Shown here piece after piece: positions 17,701-26,250 of a stretch of 64,000 bases of DNA. A program made the position numbers and the translations under genes. The notes under the pieces are model-generated. The model saw nothing but the letters and a program-made list of their open reading frames with translations. It searched no databases and was not told the origin of the DNA. The DNA is from DAIDKA01 sp035487155 (GTDB taxonomy: Bacteria; Pseudomonadota; Gammaproteobacteria; Steroidobacterales; Steroidobacteraceae), in NCBI GenBank assembly GCA_035487155.1, contig DATHMK010000072.1, positions 21,177 through 85,176 of the forward strand, given 5' to 3'. How positions within the stretch are numbered: position 1 is the first letter of the stretch; every line of letters starts with the position of its first letter.

Positions 17701-20298
17701 TTGATCAGACCCCCGGTTGCACTGTTACTGCTGATCCTGGGCGTCATCGCTGCACCGGTCCTGGCCGGGCCGGCAGCACCTGATCGTATCGTCCTGCCCG
17801 ATACCATCACCGCCACTCACTATGACCTCGAGGTGCGGCCGGATGCTGCCGCCGCCACCTTCAAGGCATCGGTGCGGATCTCCATTGAGGTTCAACGCGC
17901 CACGCCCGATATCCAATTGAATGCCGACAATCTCAGTTTCTCGAGCGTGACCGTCTCGGGCACCTCAGAGGTGCCCGCCGTCAGCTTCGATACCAGGCTG
18001 CAAACCGCCACCCTGCACTTTCCGACCGCCCTGACAGTGGGCCATCACTTGCTCGGGATTGACTATACCGGCCATATCAATGCCAGCGGCTCCGGGCTTT
18101 TCCTGGTCGACTATGCCGGCCCGCACGGCCGCAGGCGCGCGCTGTATACCCAGTTCGAGAACTATTACGCGCGCCAGTTCTTTCCCTGCTGGGACGAACC
18201 GAACCGTAAGGCCACCATCACCCTGACCGTGACCGCACCGCAAGCCGACATGGTGGTCTCGAACATGCCCGCTGCGCGGATGGTAAAGCTGCCCGGCGGA
18301 ATGGCGCGTACCCGGTTCCAGGCCACTCCGAGAATGTCGACCTATCTGTTGTTCCTGGGTGTCGGGGATTTCGAACGCATCACCCGCCGTGTGCGCGGCA
18401 TCGAGGTCGGCGTGGTGTTCAGGCGCGGCGATGCCGCCAGGGCGCGCTTCGCACTGGCTACGGCGGCCCAGCTCCTGCCCTACTACGAGGACTATTTCGG
18501 ATTCCGCTATCCGCTGCCCAAGCTCGATGTGGTGGCCGGACCCGGACACAGCCAGGAATTCGGGGCCATGGAGAACTGGGGGGCGATTTTCGGGTTCGAT
18601 CGCTACTTTCTCCTCGATCCCAAGCTCGCGACCCCGGCGGACGCGGTCAGGACCTACAGCTACATCGCGCATGAAATGGCGCATCAATGGGTGGGAGACC
18701 TGGTCACCATGGACTGGTGGAACGACCTGTGGCTGAACGAAGGCTTCGCGGAGTGGATGCAGTACAAGGCTACCGATCACTTCCATCCCGAATGGGACGC
18801 GTGGCTGCTGGGTCTGGTGGAGCGTGAGGAGGCGTTGCAGCAGGACTCCCGCAGCGGCACTCACCCTGTCATCACCCCGATCGCGGATGTGGTGCAGGCC
18901 GACAATGCCTTCGACTCCATCACCTACGCCAAGGGCATGTTCGTCGTTCGCATGCTCGAGCAGTACATGGGTGAGGACGCGTTCCGGAGCGGCGTCCGAC
19001 GCTACCTTCGGGCACATGCCTACCGCAACGCGGTGACCGAGGATCTGTGGCAGGAGCTGGACCGGGCAGCCGGGGTGCCCGTTTCGGGCATCGCCCATGA
19101 ATTCACGCTGCAGCCAGGCGTGCCGCTGATTCGCGTCTCGGCCGCCGCCGCCCTGCATCTGGAACAGGGGCGGTTTGCCACGGATGCCTCAGGCACGCCG
19201 GCCCAGTGGCATGTGCCGGTGGTGGTGCGTACCCGTGAAGGGGTCACATGGCAGGGTCTGGTCAGCGCCGATGCGCCGGCTGATCCGCCAGGTCTTGGCT
19301 CTGCCGGGGCCGTGGTGAACGCCGGACAGGCCGGGTATTTCCGTACATTGTACGGCCCGGATCTGATCGGGCCGCTGTCGGCACGCTTCGGTTCGCTGCC
19401 GCCGGTGGACCAGCTCGGCACGCTGCTGGATGCCAGGGCACTGGGCATGGCCGGCTACGAGCCGCTACCGGATGTCCTGCAGCTTGTTGGACGGGTTGAT
19501 TCGTCGGTGCGGCCACAGGTGCGCAGCCAGGTGGTGGATATTCTCACCGCCATCGCACGCTCCTACCAAGGTCTTGCCGGCGAGTCGGCTTTCAAGGCCT
19601 ATGCGCGCGGACTGCTGGGCCGCATGTTTGCGGACCTGGGCTGGAATCCGCTCGCCGGGGAGAATGCCGATGTCGAACCGCTGCGTGTGAGCCTGGTCCT
19701 GGCGCTCGGCGAGCTGGACGATGCGGCGGTCACGAACCACGCCCGCGAGGGGTTCGCCGACTATCTGCGCCAGTCGGACCGAGCACACACCGACCTGGAG
19801 GATGCGGTTTTGGCCGTGGTCGCAGCGCATGCGGACCCGATGGTGTGGGCCCAGATCCACCAGCTGGCACTCACCGCCCGCGATGCCCGCGACAAGGATA
19901 CCTTCTACGAACTGCTGGCTGCGGCGCGCGATGCCGGGCTGGCTCAGCAGGCGCTGCAGCTCACGCTGACTGAGGAGATCGATCCCACCGACAGGCCGCT
20001 CATCCTCAACGCAGTGGCCGAAACCCATCCGGAGCTGGCCTTTGATTTTGCGGTCCTGCACCGCGACCAGGTCAACGACTGGGTCGAACCTGGGTCACGC
20101 GACCTGTTTGCCGCGCGGCTGCTCGCGACGTCGGCGGATCCCGCGGCGCGCGAGCGGCTCATGGCCTACATTCAGGCACATGTCCCCGCCGCCGACCGTC
20201 GCCCGGCCGAGGCCATCGAGGCCATGATCACCGACCACATCAGGGTGCGGGTCGAGCAGCTGCCGCAGATTGATGCCTGGCTGCAGCGGCCTCACTAA
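17701..20298 (+). CDS. M1-family zinc aminopeptidase, exported
   Basis: A 865-residue gluzincin. I start it at TTG 17701, with a G-rich ribosome site (GGGGG) seven bases upstream and an immediate signal peptide (VALLLLILGVIAAPVLA). The zinc site is HEMAHQW (H324, E325, H328) with E347 in NEGFAEW, the canonical HExxH-18-E spacing. GAMENWG is the exopeptidase motif that binds the substrate N-terminus. The C-terminal half is the helical ERAP1-like domain. It removes N-terminal residues from peptides, here in the periplasm or outside the cell. It follows the tandem paralogues with a ten-base gap. Confidence 0.9.
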   Translation: MIRPPVALLLLILGVIAAPVLAGPAAPDRIVLPDTITATHYDLEVRPDAAAATFKASVRISIEVQRATPDIQLNADNLSFSSVTVSGTSEVPAVSFDTRLQTATLHFPTALTVGHHLLGIDYTGHINASGSGLFLVDYAGPHGRRRALYTQFENYYARQFFPCWDEPNRKATITLTVTAPQADMVVSNMPAARMVKLPGGMARTRFQATPRMSTYLLFLGVGDFERITRRVRGIEVGVVFRRGDAARARFALATAAQLLPYYEDYFGFRYPLPKLDVVAGPGHSQEFGAMENWGAIFGFDRYFLLDPKLATPADAVRTYSYIAHEMAHQWVGDLVTMDWWNDLWLNEGFAEWMQYKATDHFHPEWDAWLLGLVEREEALQQDSRSGTHPVITPIADVVQADNAFDSITYAKGMFVVRMLEQYMGEDAFRSGVRRYLRAHAYRNAVTEDLWQELDRAAGVPVSGIAHEFTLQPGVPLIRVSAAAALHLEQGRFATDASGTPAQWHVPVVVRTREGVTWQGLVSADAPADPPGLGSAGAVVNAGQAGYFRTLYGPDLIGPLSARFGSLPPVDQLGTLLDARALGMAGYEPLPDVLQLVGRVDSSVRPQVRSQVVDILTAIARSYQGLAGESAFKAYARGLLGRMFADLGWNPLAGENADVEPLRVSLVLALGELDDAAVTNHAREGFADYLRQSDRAHTDLEDAVLAVVAAHADPMVWAQIHQLALTARDARDKDTFYELLAAARDAGLAQQALQLTLTEEIDPTDRPLILNAVAETHPELAFDFAVLHRDQVNDWVEPGSRDLFAARLLATSADPAARERLMAYIQAHVPAADRRPAEAIEAMITDHIRVRVEQLPQIDAWLQRPH

Positions 20299-20319
20299 AT
20301 CGCTATGATGGTACGCACC

Positions 20320-20571
20320 ATGAAGCGGCACTTATTCGTGATTGCGGCGCTGGCGATTGCCATGGGTGCCCACGCCCAGGTGGGTACGACCCTGAAGGAA
20401 GGAGCAAAAGCCACTTCAGAGAAGGCCCAGGAAGTGGGCGATGAAGCCAAGGCTGCCGTGTCATCCGAGCCTGCCAAGAGCATCGCGAAAGCCAAAGCCA
20501 AGGAACACCGGGCCAAGGCGCGCTATCACGCCAAGAAGGCCGCGGCAGCGGCCAGGGAAATCCCGAAGTAA
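20320..20571 (+). CDS. Small exported Lys/Ala-rich protein (83 aa)
   Basis: The third in-frame ATG (20320) gives a standard signal peptide (MKRHLFVIAALAIAMGAHAQ); starts at 20305 and 20308 add only MMVRT. The mature part is about 63 residues, highly charged and helical, with repeats of Lys and Ala (KEGAKATSEKAQEVGDEAK, then KAKAKEHRAKARYHAKKAAA). It resembles small periplasmic histone-like or stress proteins in composition, but no family can be named. It lies 21 bases after the aminopeptidase and 38 before the racemase. Confidence 0.6.
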   Translation: MKRHLFVIAALAIAMGAHAQVGTTLKEGAKATSEKAQEVGDEAKAAVSSEPAKSIAKAKAKEHRAKARYHAKKAAAAAREIPK

Positions 20572-20609
20572 CCCCGCACCAGGAGTTGCGGCGCGCGATT
20601 ACTGCTCCC

Positions 20610-21299
20610 ATGAAAACCATCGGGCTGATCGGCGGGATGAGTTGGGAGAGTACCCGCATCTATTACGAACTCCTCAACCGCGGAGTTCAGAAGGCGCTGG
20701 GTGGACTGCACTCGGCGCAGATCCTGCTCTCCTCGCTCGACATGGCACGCATCGCCGGCATGCAAAACGAGGGCCGCTGGCACGAGGCCGGTGAATGGCT
20801 GGCACAGGAGGCGCTGCGTTTGCAGCGCGCGGGCGCCGACGTCATCGCGCTCGCGGCCAACACCATGCACAAATGCGCACCCCAGGTGGCGGCGGCCATC
20901 TGCGTGCCCTTGCTGCATATCGTTGATCCGCTGAACGCGAAGCTGCACTCTGATCAGAGACTTCGGCCATTGCTGCTGGCCACGCGCTTCACCATGGAGG
21001 ATCGATTCTTTGTCGAGCGCCTCGAAGCGAAGCAATTGACGCCCTTGATTCCCGCACTCGCGGATCGAATCGTGCTTCACGACATCATCTACGAGGAACT
21101 GTGCAAGGGCGTCGTGTCAACGGCTGGCGTTGAAGCGCTGCAGCGACTCGCCGCCGACGCCAAGTCACGGGGAGCCGACTGCGTCATTTTGGGGTGCACG
21201 GAACTGGGGATGCTGCTGGCGGCCGGCCCTCTGCCATTGCCCACCTATGACACGGCCCAGATCCATGCCGCGGCGCTGGTCGAATTTGCGCTCTGCTGA
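20610..21299 (+). CDS. Aspartate/glutamate racemase family protein (YgeA-like)
   Basis: A 229-residue cytosolic protein of the PLP-independent amino-acid racemase family. The N-terminus MKTIGLIGGMSWESTRIYYE matches the aspartate-racemase type. The first catalytic region reads ALAANTMHKCAP: the NTMH signature is kept, but the residue that is Cys in classical Asp racemases and Thr in YgeA is Ala. The second catalytic Cys is present in VILGCTELGML. The enzyme would interconvert L- and D-amino acids or act on a related carboxylate. I use the ATG at 20610, not an upstream in-frame start at 20586, since it matches the family's N-terminus. Confidence 0.82.
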   Translation: MKTIGLIGGMSWESTRIYYELLNRGVQKALGGLHSAQILLSSLDMARIAGMQNEGRWHEAGEWLAQEALRLQRAGADVIALAANTMHKCAPQVAAAICVPLLHIVDPLNAKLHSDQRLRPLLLATRFTMEDRFFVERLEAKQLTPLIPALADRIVLHDIIYEELCKGVVSTAGVEALQRLAADAKSRGADCVILGCTELGMLLAAGPLPLPTYDTAQIHAAALVEFALC

Positions 21300-21572
21300 G
21301 CGCAGCGGCGCGACATCCGTACCATCGCCGAGCTTTTCGACTTTTGATTCCTGACCGTTCATCGCGGCGATGAAACCCTGCACGTCTTTGTTATCACTCT
21401 TACGGACCGTCACGACACCATCAGCGGCACTGCCGCCACCGCGCGCGGTCTCGCACGCCGGAAGATTTGCAGATTTCACCACTTGAACGACACCGGCGCC
21501 GTGGTGCGCGGCCGGCCGGTGCGCGCTGTACATCATGAGCGACCAGGTCATCACATCCCCCGGGATCTGCAC
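21165..21572 (-). CDS. Doubtful antisense reading frame or gene remnant
   Basis: The part of this frame outside the racemase gene (about 21300-21572) has unusually balanced composition for a shadow frame, with VTVRKSDNKDVQGFIAAM and NGQESKVEKLGDGTDVAPL. This could be a real gene or a decayed one whose frame runs 135 bases into the 3' end of the racemase gene on the other strand. I see no signal peptide, ribosome site or recognisable family. Its end inside the racemase gene argues against an intact functional gene. Confidence 0.2.
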   Translation of the reverse strand: MQIPGDVMTWSLMMYSAHRPAAHHGAGVVQVVKSANLPACETARGGGSAADGVVTVRKSDNKDVQGFIAAMNGQESKVEKLGDGTDVAPLRSAERKFDQRRGMDLGRVIGGQWQRAGRQQHPQFRAPQNDAVGSP

Positions 21573-21632
21573 GCCGATCCGCAGCGCGCGCGAAAGTGAG
21601 CGCTAACTTTCAAACGCGCGACATGACCACTG

Positions 21633-21655
21633 GGTGGATTGAGAAATCAACCACC
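21633..21655. repeat. Inverted repeat with GAAA loop upstream of the TonB receptor
   Basis: GGTGG-A-TTGA pairs with TCAACCACC around a GAAA tetraloop, with one bulged A. It lies 28 bases before the candidate promoter of the TonB-receptor gene and has no T-tract on either side. It may be a protein-binding dyad or a structured RNA from an upstream transcript. Confidence 0.35.
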
Positions 21656-21682
21656 GTGGCGGGGCGCGCCAATCGGCTACCC

Positions 21683-21712
21683 TTGCGGATATTGTTACAC
21701 TGCGACTATGCT
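21683..21712 (+). promoter_or_regulatory. Candidate sigma-70 promoter for the TonB-receptor gene
   Basis: TTGCGG (21683-21688) and TATGCT (21707-21712) are separated by 18 bases. A transcript would start near 21720 and carry a leader of about 70 bases that is AT-rich compared with its surroundings, ending in the ribosome site GGGAGGGG before ATG 21789. The match to consensus is moderate. Confidence 0.35.
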
Positions 21713-21788
21713 AGGTCGCAGGTCCGCGTTGATTAAATATAAGAAGACGATCGACTAATTAGACGAATACGAATCCGGGAGGGGCAAC

Positions 21789-24700
21789 ATGGCTGCTTAT
21801 CGGTCCAAGTCTTGCGGTTTGGGTCTGAGAGGATTGTTGCAGGCATGCCTGCGTACTGTTGCACTGGCTGCGGCGCTGAGCATGCCGCATCTCGCGGCAG
21901 CACAGGATGCTTCCCAGCCGGACACGTCGAAGGATAATTCGCTGCAGGAGGTCGTGGTCACAGGTTCGCGCCTCGCGCGCTCGACCTTCACGACGCCCAA
22001 TCCGGTCACGGTGCTGGATGCCAAGGACATCAGCAACCTTGGGCTCGTCAATGTGGGCGATGTGCTGGCGGAACTGCCCCAGAACTCAAACTTCTTCTCC
22101 GCCGCCAATGTCGGACTGGGTAACTTCAACGTCGGCGCGCAGCTGGCAAACCTGCGCGGCCTGAATCCCTTCTTCGGAACACGCACCCTCACGCTCGTCG
22201 ACACGGAACGAGTGGTGCCGCAGGCGACCGGCGGCGGCGTTGATGTGACCATGATCCCCTCAATGCTGGTGGCGAGGACCGAGGTGGTGACCGGTGGCGC
22301 GTCCGCCATTTACGGGTCTGACGCCGTGGCCGGCGTGGTCAACATCATTCTCGACAAGAAACTCGAAGGCTTCAAGTTTCAGGGCGACTATGGCCAGACC
22401 AAGTACGGCGATGGCGGCAGTTCCCATTTTTCGTTGGGATATGGCAAAGGCCTGATGGATGACCGCGCCCACTTCATCATCGGCGCCGAGTACCAGAATT
22501 CCGAGGCCATCGGCATCTGCTCGGAAGTGCGCCCCTGGTGCGCATCACAAGAGGCCCTGTTCACGAACATTGATAATCCCGCACTACCGCATTACATCAT
22601 CGGGCCCAATGGCACGCTCGCCAACCAGAGCCGGACCGGTGTTCTGACGCCCTGCAATGTCCCGGTGCCCGGGGTGTGCATTCCGACGGGCCCGCAGTAC
22701 AACTTCAATGCCGCAGGCACTGCCGCCACACCCTTCAATCCCGGCAACTACGCCGATGGGGCAGGCCCCTTCGGGGACAATCAGGCCGCCGGTGCCGCGG
22801 GTGTGGGCGCCTATGACGCCACCACGCTGCGGCCGGCGGTCAAGCGCTACACGGGCCTGGCGGACCTCGATTTCAAGATCACCGATAGCGTCAGCTCCTT
22901 CCTGCAGGTCTCCTACGCGCGCAGTGAGGCGATCAACCCCGTTGCCAATGGCGCATTTGGTGCCCAATCCCTCGAGGTGGCCAATGGCGTCTATGTGCCC
23001 CTTATTCCCGGGGCTGTCATCGCGCCCAACAACGCCTATCTGCCCGCCCAATTCCAGCCGGGCGGAGCCAATGCACTGCCGCCCGGCGGAGCACTGCTGG
23101 GCTATGACATTGACGGCATCGATCCGGCCCGCAACGCCACCAACAACGACACGGTACGCATCACGGGCGGCCTGAAGGGCACGATATCCTCGACCTGGAG
23201 CTGGGATACGTACTTCGAGTACGGCGTCAACCAGAACAACCAGCACCTGTACAACAGCACCGTCGACACCTTTCTGGCATTCGCGTTGGATGCCGTCACG
23301 AATCCAGCCACGGGCCAGATCGTTTGCGCGGCGACGCTGCCCGGACCCAACTACAACCCGGCGGCAGCCGGCTGCGTGCCGCTGAACCTGTTCGGTGCCA
23401 ACAATGCCAGCCCAGCGGCTTTGGCCTATGCCCTGCGCACCCTGCAGGAGTATTCCACGCTCACGGAGGACGTGATTTCGGGCAACGTTCACGGCGACCT
23501 GTTCAGTGGTTTCGGCGCCGGACCGGTGGAGGCCGGATTCGGCCTGGAAGGGCGCCGGGATTCGGCCGAGGTGTCACACGACTTGGCGGATCAGGGGTCC
23601 TTTTATGATGCGTACTTCCTGAGCTACGGTCTGGACTACTCGGGACTGATTTCCGTGTTGGAAGGCAACGCAGAGGTCAACATACCGGTGCTCAAGGATC
23701 TGCCGCTCGCCAAGTACCTGGAGTTCGACGGTGCGATCCGCGAAACCCGCAACGAGAACGAGGACCTCACCACCGGCTCCGCAACCGACGGCCAGGAAAG
23801 AACCCATGACATCGAAAGCTGGAAGTTCAGCTCAATCTGGGATTTGACTGACTGGTTCCGGTTGCGTGGCACCCGCTCGCTCGATGTCCGCGCCGCGGGC
23901 TTCCGCGAGCTATACGAGTCGTACGCCGTGACGGCCGGCGGCCCCTTCGGCTCCATCACCAATCCTTCCAATGGTGTAACTCAGATCGTGACGGCACTGA
24001 CGGGCGGCAACATCAACCTCGAGCCGGAAAAAGCCGATACCACGACAGTCGGATTCGTCATTGCACCGAAGTCGGGACCCCTGGAGCGGTTCCAGTTCTC
24101 TGCAGACTGGTACCGGATCGATCTGCATGACCCGATTACGGGTCCGCCGTTTGGCCTGGGCGTACAGAACATCGTGAACCTTTGCTACGCAGGCAACCAG
24201 GCGTTCTGCGATCGCATTACCTTCGGCACGCCCGGCAACTTCAGCACCATCACCACCATCAACAACACGGCCGTAAACCTGGGTGATTACGAGACACGGG
24301 GCGTGGACTTCGAGTCCAGCTACCTGCTGCCGCTGGCCGAGCTCAACGGTCATCTGAACGGCAGCCTCAATTTCCGACTTCTGACGTCGCTGCTTTACAA
24401 CATGACCATTGACGCAGGTCTGGGTGCCGCGCCAGTGAATTACGCAGGTCAGTCCGGTCCGACCGGGGCTTTCGGCGGATTCAACACCTCACCGCGCTGG
24501 CAGTCCAATTTCTTCGCGACCTATGCGAATGGGCCGTTCACCGGGACGCTGCAGGTCAGATGGATCGGACCGGGCACGTTCGAGACGGTAGACGGTGTCG
24601 GAGGTATGCCGGTCGCACCGGGCGAGCCGGGTTATGCAACGACCAACGTGAACAGCATCAACAATAAGTCAGTCCCATCGGCCACCTACCTGAACCTGTC

Positions 24701-24866
24701 GGGGTCCTACAACATCGGTTCACATTTCACCGTGTTCGCGACCATCGACAATCTGCTGAATCGGGACCCGCCGGTCGCGCCGGGTGGCAACGGATATCCG
24801 ACCAACCCGGTTTACTTCGACACATATGGCATGACCTGGAGGGTGGGCGTCAAGGCGACCTTCTAG
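21789..24866 (+). CDS. TonB-dependent outer-membrane receptor
   Basis: A 1025-residue receptor. The signal peptide ends near LAAAQDA; a TonB box-like QEVVVTGSR follows at residues 53-61, then the plug domain (TPNPVTVLDAKDISNLG, NLRGLNPFFGTRTLTLVD, VEVVTGGASAIYGSDAVAG-type segment VVTGGASAIYGSDAVAG). The rest is the 22-strand barrel, closing with GMTWRVGVKATF and a terminal Phe needed for outer-membrane insertion. GGGAGGGG is six bases before the ATG. Such large receptors in soil gammaproteobacteria import oligosaccharides, peptides, aromatic or terpenoid compounds; no ligand can be read here. The 3' end overlaps the convergent MFS gene by 17 bases, and the neighbours suggest an aromatic or related organic acid. 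Confidence 0.9.
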   Translation: MAAYRSKSCGLGLRGLLQACLRTVALAAALSMPHLAAAQDASQPDTSKDNSLQEVVVTGSRLARSTFTTPNPVTVLDAKDISNLGLVNVGDVLAELPQNSNFFSAANVGLGNFNVGAQLANLRGLNPFFGTRTLTLVDTERVVPQATGGGVDVTMIPSMLVARTEVVTGGASAIYGSDAVAGVVNIILDKKLEGFKFQGDYGQTKYGDGGSSHFSLGYGKGLMDDRAHFIIGAEYQNSEAIGICSEVRPWCASQEALFTNIDNPALPHYIIGPNGTLANQSRTGVLTPCNVPVPGVCIPTGPQYNFNAAGTAATPFNPGNYADGAGPFGDNQAAGAAGVGAYDATTLRPAVKRYTGLADLDFKITDSVSSFLQVSYARSEAINPVANGAFGAQSLEVANGVYVPLIPGAVIAPNNAYLPAQFQPGGANALPPGGALLGYDIDGIDPARNATNNDTVRITGGLKGTISSTWSWDTYFEYGVNQNNQHLYNSTVDTFLAFALDAVTNPATGQIVCAATLPGPNYNPAAAGCVPLNLFGANNASPAALAYALRTLQEYSTLTEDVISGNVHGDLFSGFGAGPVEAGFGLEGRRDSAEVSHDLADQGSFYDAYFLSYGLDYSGLISVLEGNAEVNIPVLKDLPLAKYLEFDGAIRETRNENEDLTTGSATDGQERTHDIESWKFSSIWDLTDWFRLRGTRSLDVRAAGFRELYESYAVTAGGPFGSITNPSNGVTQIVTALTGGNINLEPEKADTTTVGFVIAPKSGPLERFQFSADWYRIDLHDPITGPPFGLGVQNIVNLCYAGNQAFCDRITFGTPGNFSTITTINNTAVNLGDYETRGVDFESSYLLPLAELNGHLNGSLNFRLLTSLLYNMTIDAGLGAAPVNYAGQSGPTGAFGGFNTSPRWQSNFFATYANGPFTGTLQVRWIGPGTFETVDGVGGMPVAPGEPGYATTNVNSINNKSVPSATYLNLSGSYNIGSHFTVFATIDNLLNRDPPVAPGGNGYPTNPVYFDTYGMTWRVGVKATF

Positions 24867-26199
24867 CCGCCCCGTTCAGGGAATTGATGCCGGTGCCTTC
24901 CACCTGCGTGAGAGGCACCTTCACCAGCGCCACGATGGCAAGCAGCACCGGGATCGCGAGGATGGCGCACACGCTGAACCGACTCAGCTGCGCGCCCAGC
25001 AGCACACCTGCGGTGTAGGGACCGAAAATCGAACCGACCCGGCCGGCGCTCATCACCACGCCCATGCCGGTGGCCCGCACGCGGGCCGGGAAGGTAGTGG
25101 CGCCAGTGGCGTAGAGTGCCACCGCTGCGCCGAAGATTCCGAAGCCAATGACGGCGGCGGCCGCCTGCGCCAGCGGCAGGTTGGCCGCTGCGGCCCCGAA
25201 CCCGACGAGGCCGAAGCCCAATGCCAGCAGCGCCAGCGTCCCAACCGGACGTATCGGCACCCGAACCGCGAGCAGGCCTACAACCACCCCGCCCGCCAGG
25301 CCACCCAGGCTGGTGAGCCGCGTGATGAAGATACCGTCCGCGTCGCTGAAGCCGGCATCGGTGGTGAGCTGATTGTTCCAGTTGAGGAAGAAATATTCCG
25401 ACATCATGAACATGAAGTAGCTCAGGCCCATCAGTGTCGTGCGCGCCAGTATGGGATTGCGCAGCAGGTCAAACAGACTGCCGGTGCCGGCCTTGGCCTG
25501 CGGCACGGGAATCTCGGGCAGAGCAGGCACATCCAGTCGTGCAAGCACCTTGTTAATGGCCGCCAATGCCTTGGGACCGCGCCGACCGGCCAGGATATCC
25601 AGCGACTCAGGCAGCAGGAAATACACCAGGACCAGCAGCAGCAGCGAGCACAAAGCACCGAACACGAAGATTCCATGCCAGCTGAATTCGGCCAGCAGCG
25701 GCGCAGCGACGTAGCCGCCCAACAAGGTGCCCACGGTGTAGCCGATGACCACCAGACCCAGCCCCAGGGCACGGACCTTGAGCGGGCAGTATTCGAAGGC
25801 CAGCGTGCCGACACAGCCGGCCATCGCACCCACTCCCAGACCGGTACAGAAGCGCAGTGCCGCCAAGGTCTCGACGGATCCGGCCTTGGCGGAGAACATC
25901 ATGCCGATGCTCATGAGCGCGAGATTGATCAGGATTGCGCAGCGGCGCCCCCACAGATCGGCGATCGGCGACAGTAGAAATCCCCCCACCGCCGTTCCCA
26001 CCAGTCCGGAACTGAACAGCAGGCCGAGCATCTTTGGCGCGAGATGCCATTCGCGCGACAGGGTCGGAGAGATCAGCGAGAGCGCGAGAATATCGAAGCC
26101 GTCGAGCATGTTGATCGCGACGCACAGCGTGATGACGATGACCTGGACCGGCCGCAAGGGCGAGTTCTCAAGGTGCTGGCGGACGACCTGCAGGCTCAT
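24850..26199 (-). CDS. MFS transporter, aromatic acid:H+ symporter (AAHS)-like
   Basis: Inner-membrane carrier of 449 residues with twelve hydrophobic helices. The first helix contains INMLDGFDILALSL, the DGFD motif typical of the AAHS group (PcaK, BenK, MhpT). The loop 2-3 motif is SPIADLWGRRCAIL. LPESLDIL ends the sixth helix region, as in this group. The minus-strand ATG at 26199 has GAGGGG upstream. It would import a carboxylated aromatic or similar acid with protons. It converges on the TonB receptor and diverges from the CmcJ-like oxygenase with 51 bases between, so the three probably serve one compound. Confidence 0.82.
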   Translation of the reverse strand: MSLQVVRQHLENSPLRPVQVIVITLCVAINMLDGFDILALSLISPTLSREWHLAPKMLGLLFSSGLVGTAVGGFLLSPIADLWGRRCAILINLALMSIGMMFSAKAGSVETLAALRFCTGLGVGAMAGCVGTLAFEYCPLKVRALGLGLVVIGYTVGTLLGGYVAAPLLAEFSWHGIFVFGALCSLLLLVLVYFLLPESLDILAGRRGPKALAAINKVLARLDVPALPEIPVPQAKAGTGSLFDLLRNPILARTTLMGLSYFMFMMSEYFFLNWNNQLTTDAGFSDADGIFITRLTSLGGLAGGVVVGLLAVRVPIRPVGTLALLALGFGLVGFGAAAANLPLAQAAAAVIGFGIFGAAVALYATGATTFPARVRATGMGVVMSAGRVGSIFGPYTAGVLLGAQLSRFSVCAILAIPVLLAIVALVKVPLTQVEGTGINSLNGAARRSP

Positions 26200-26250
26200 G
26201 CTGCCCCTCTGTTATGCTTCTTATCAGCAGCCGCAAAGAGAACAGGCTTC

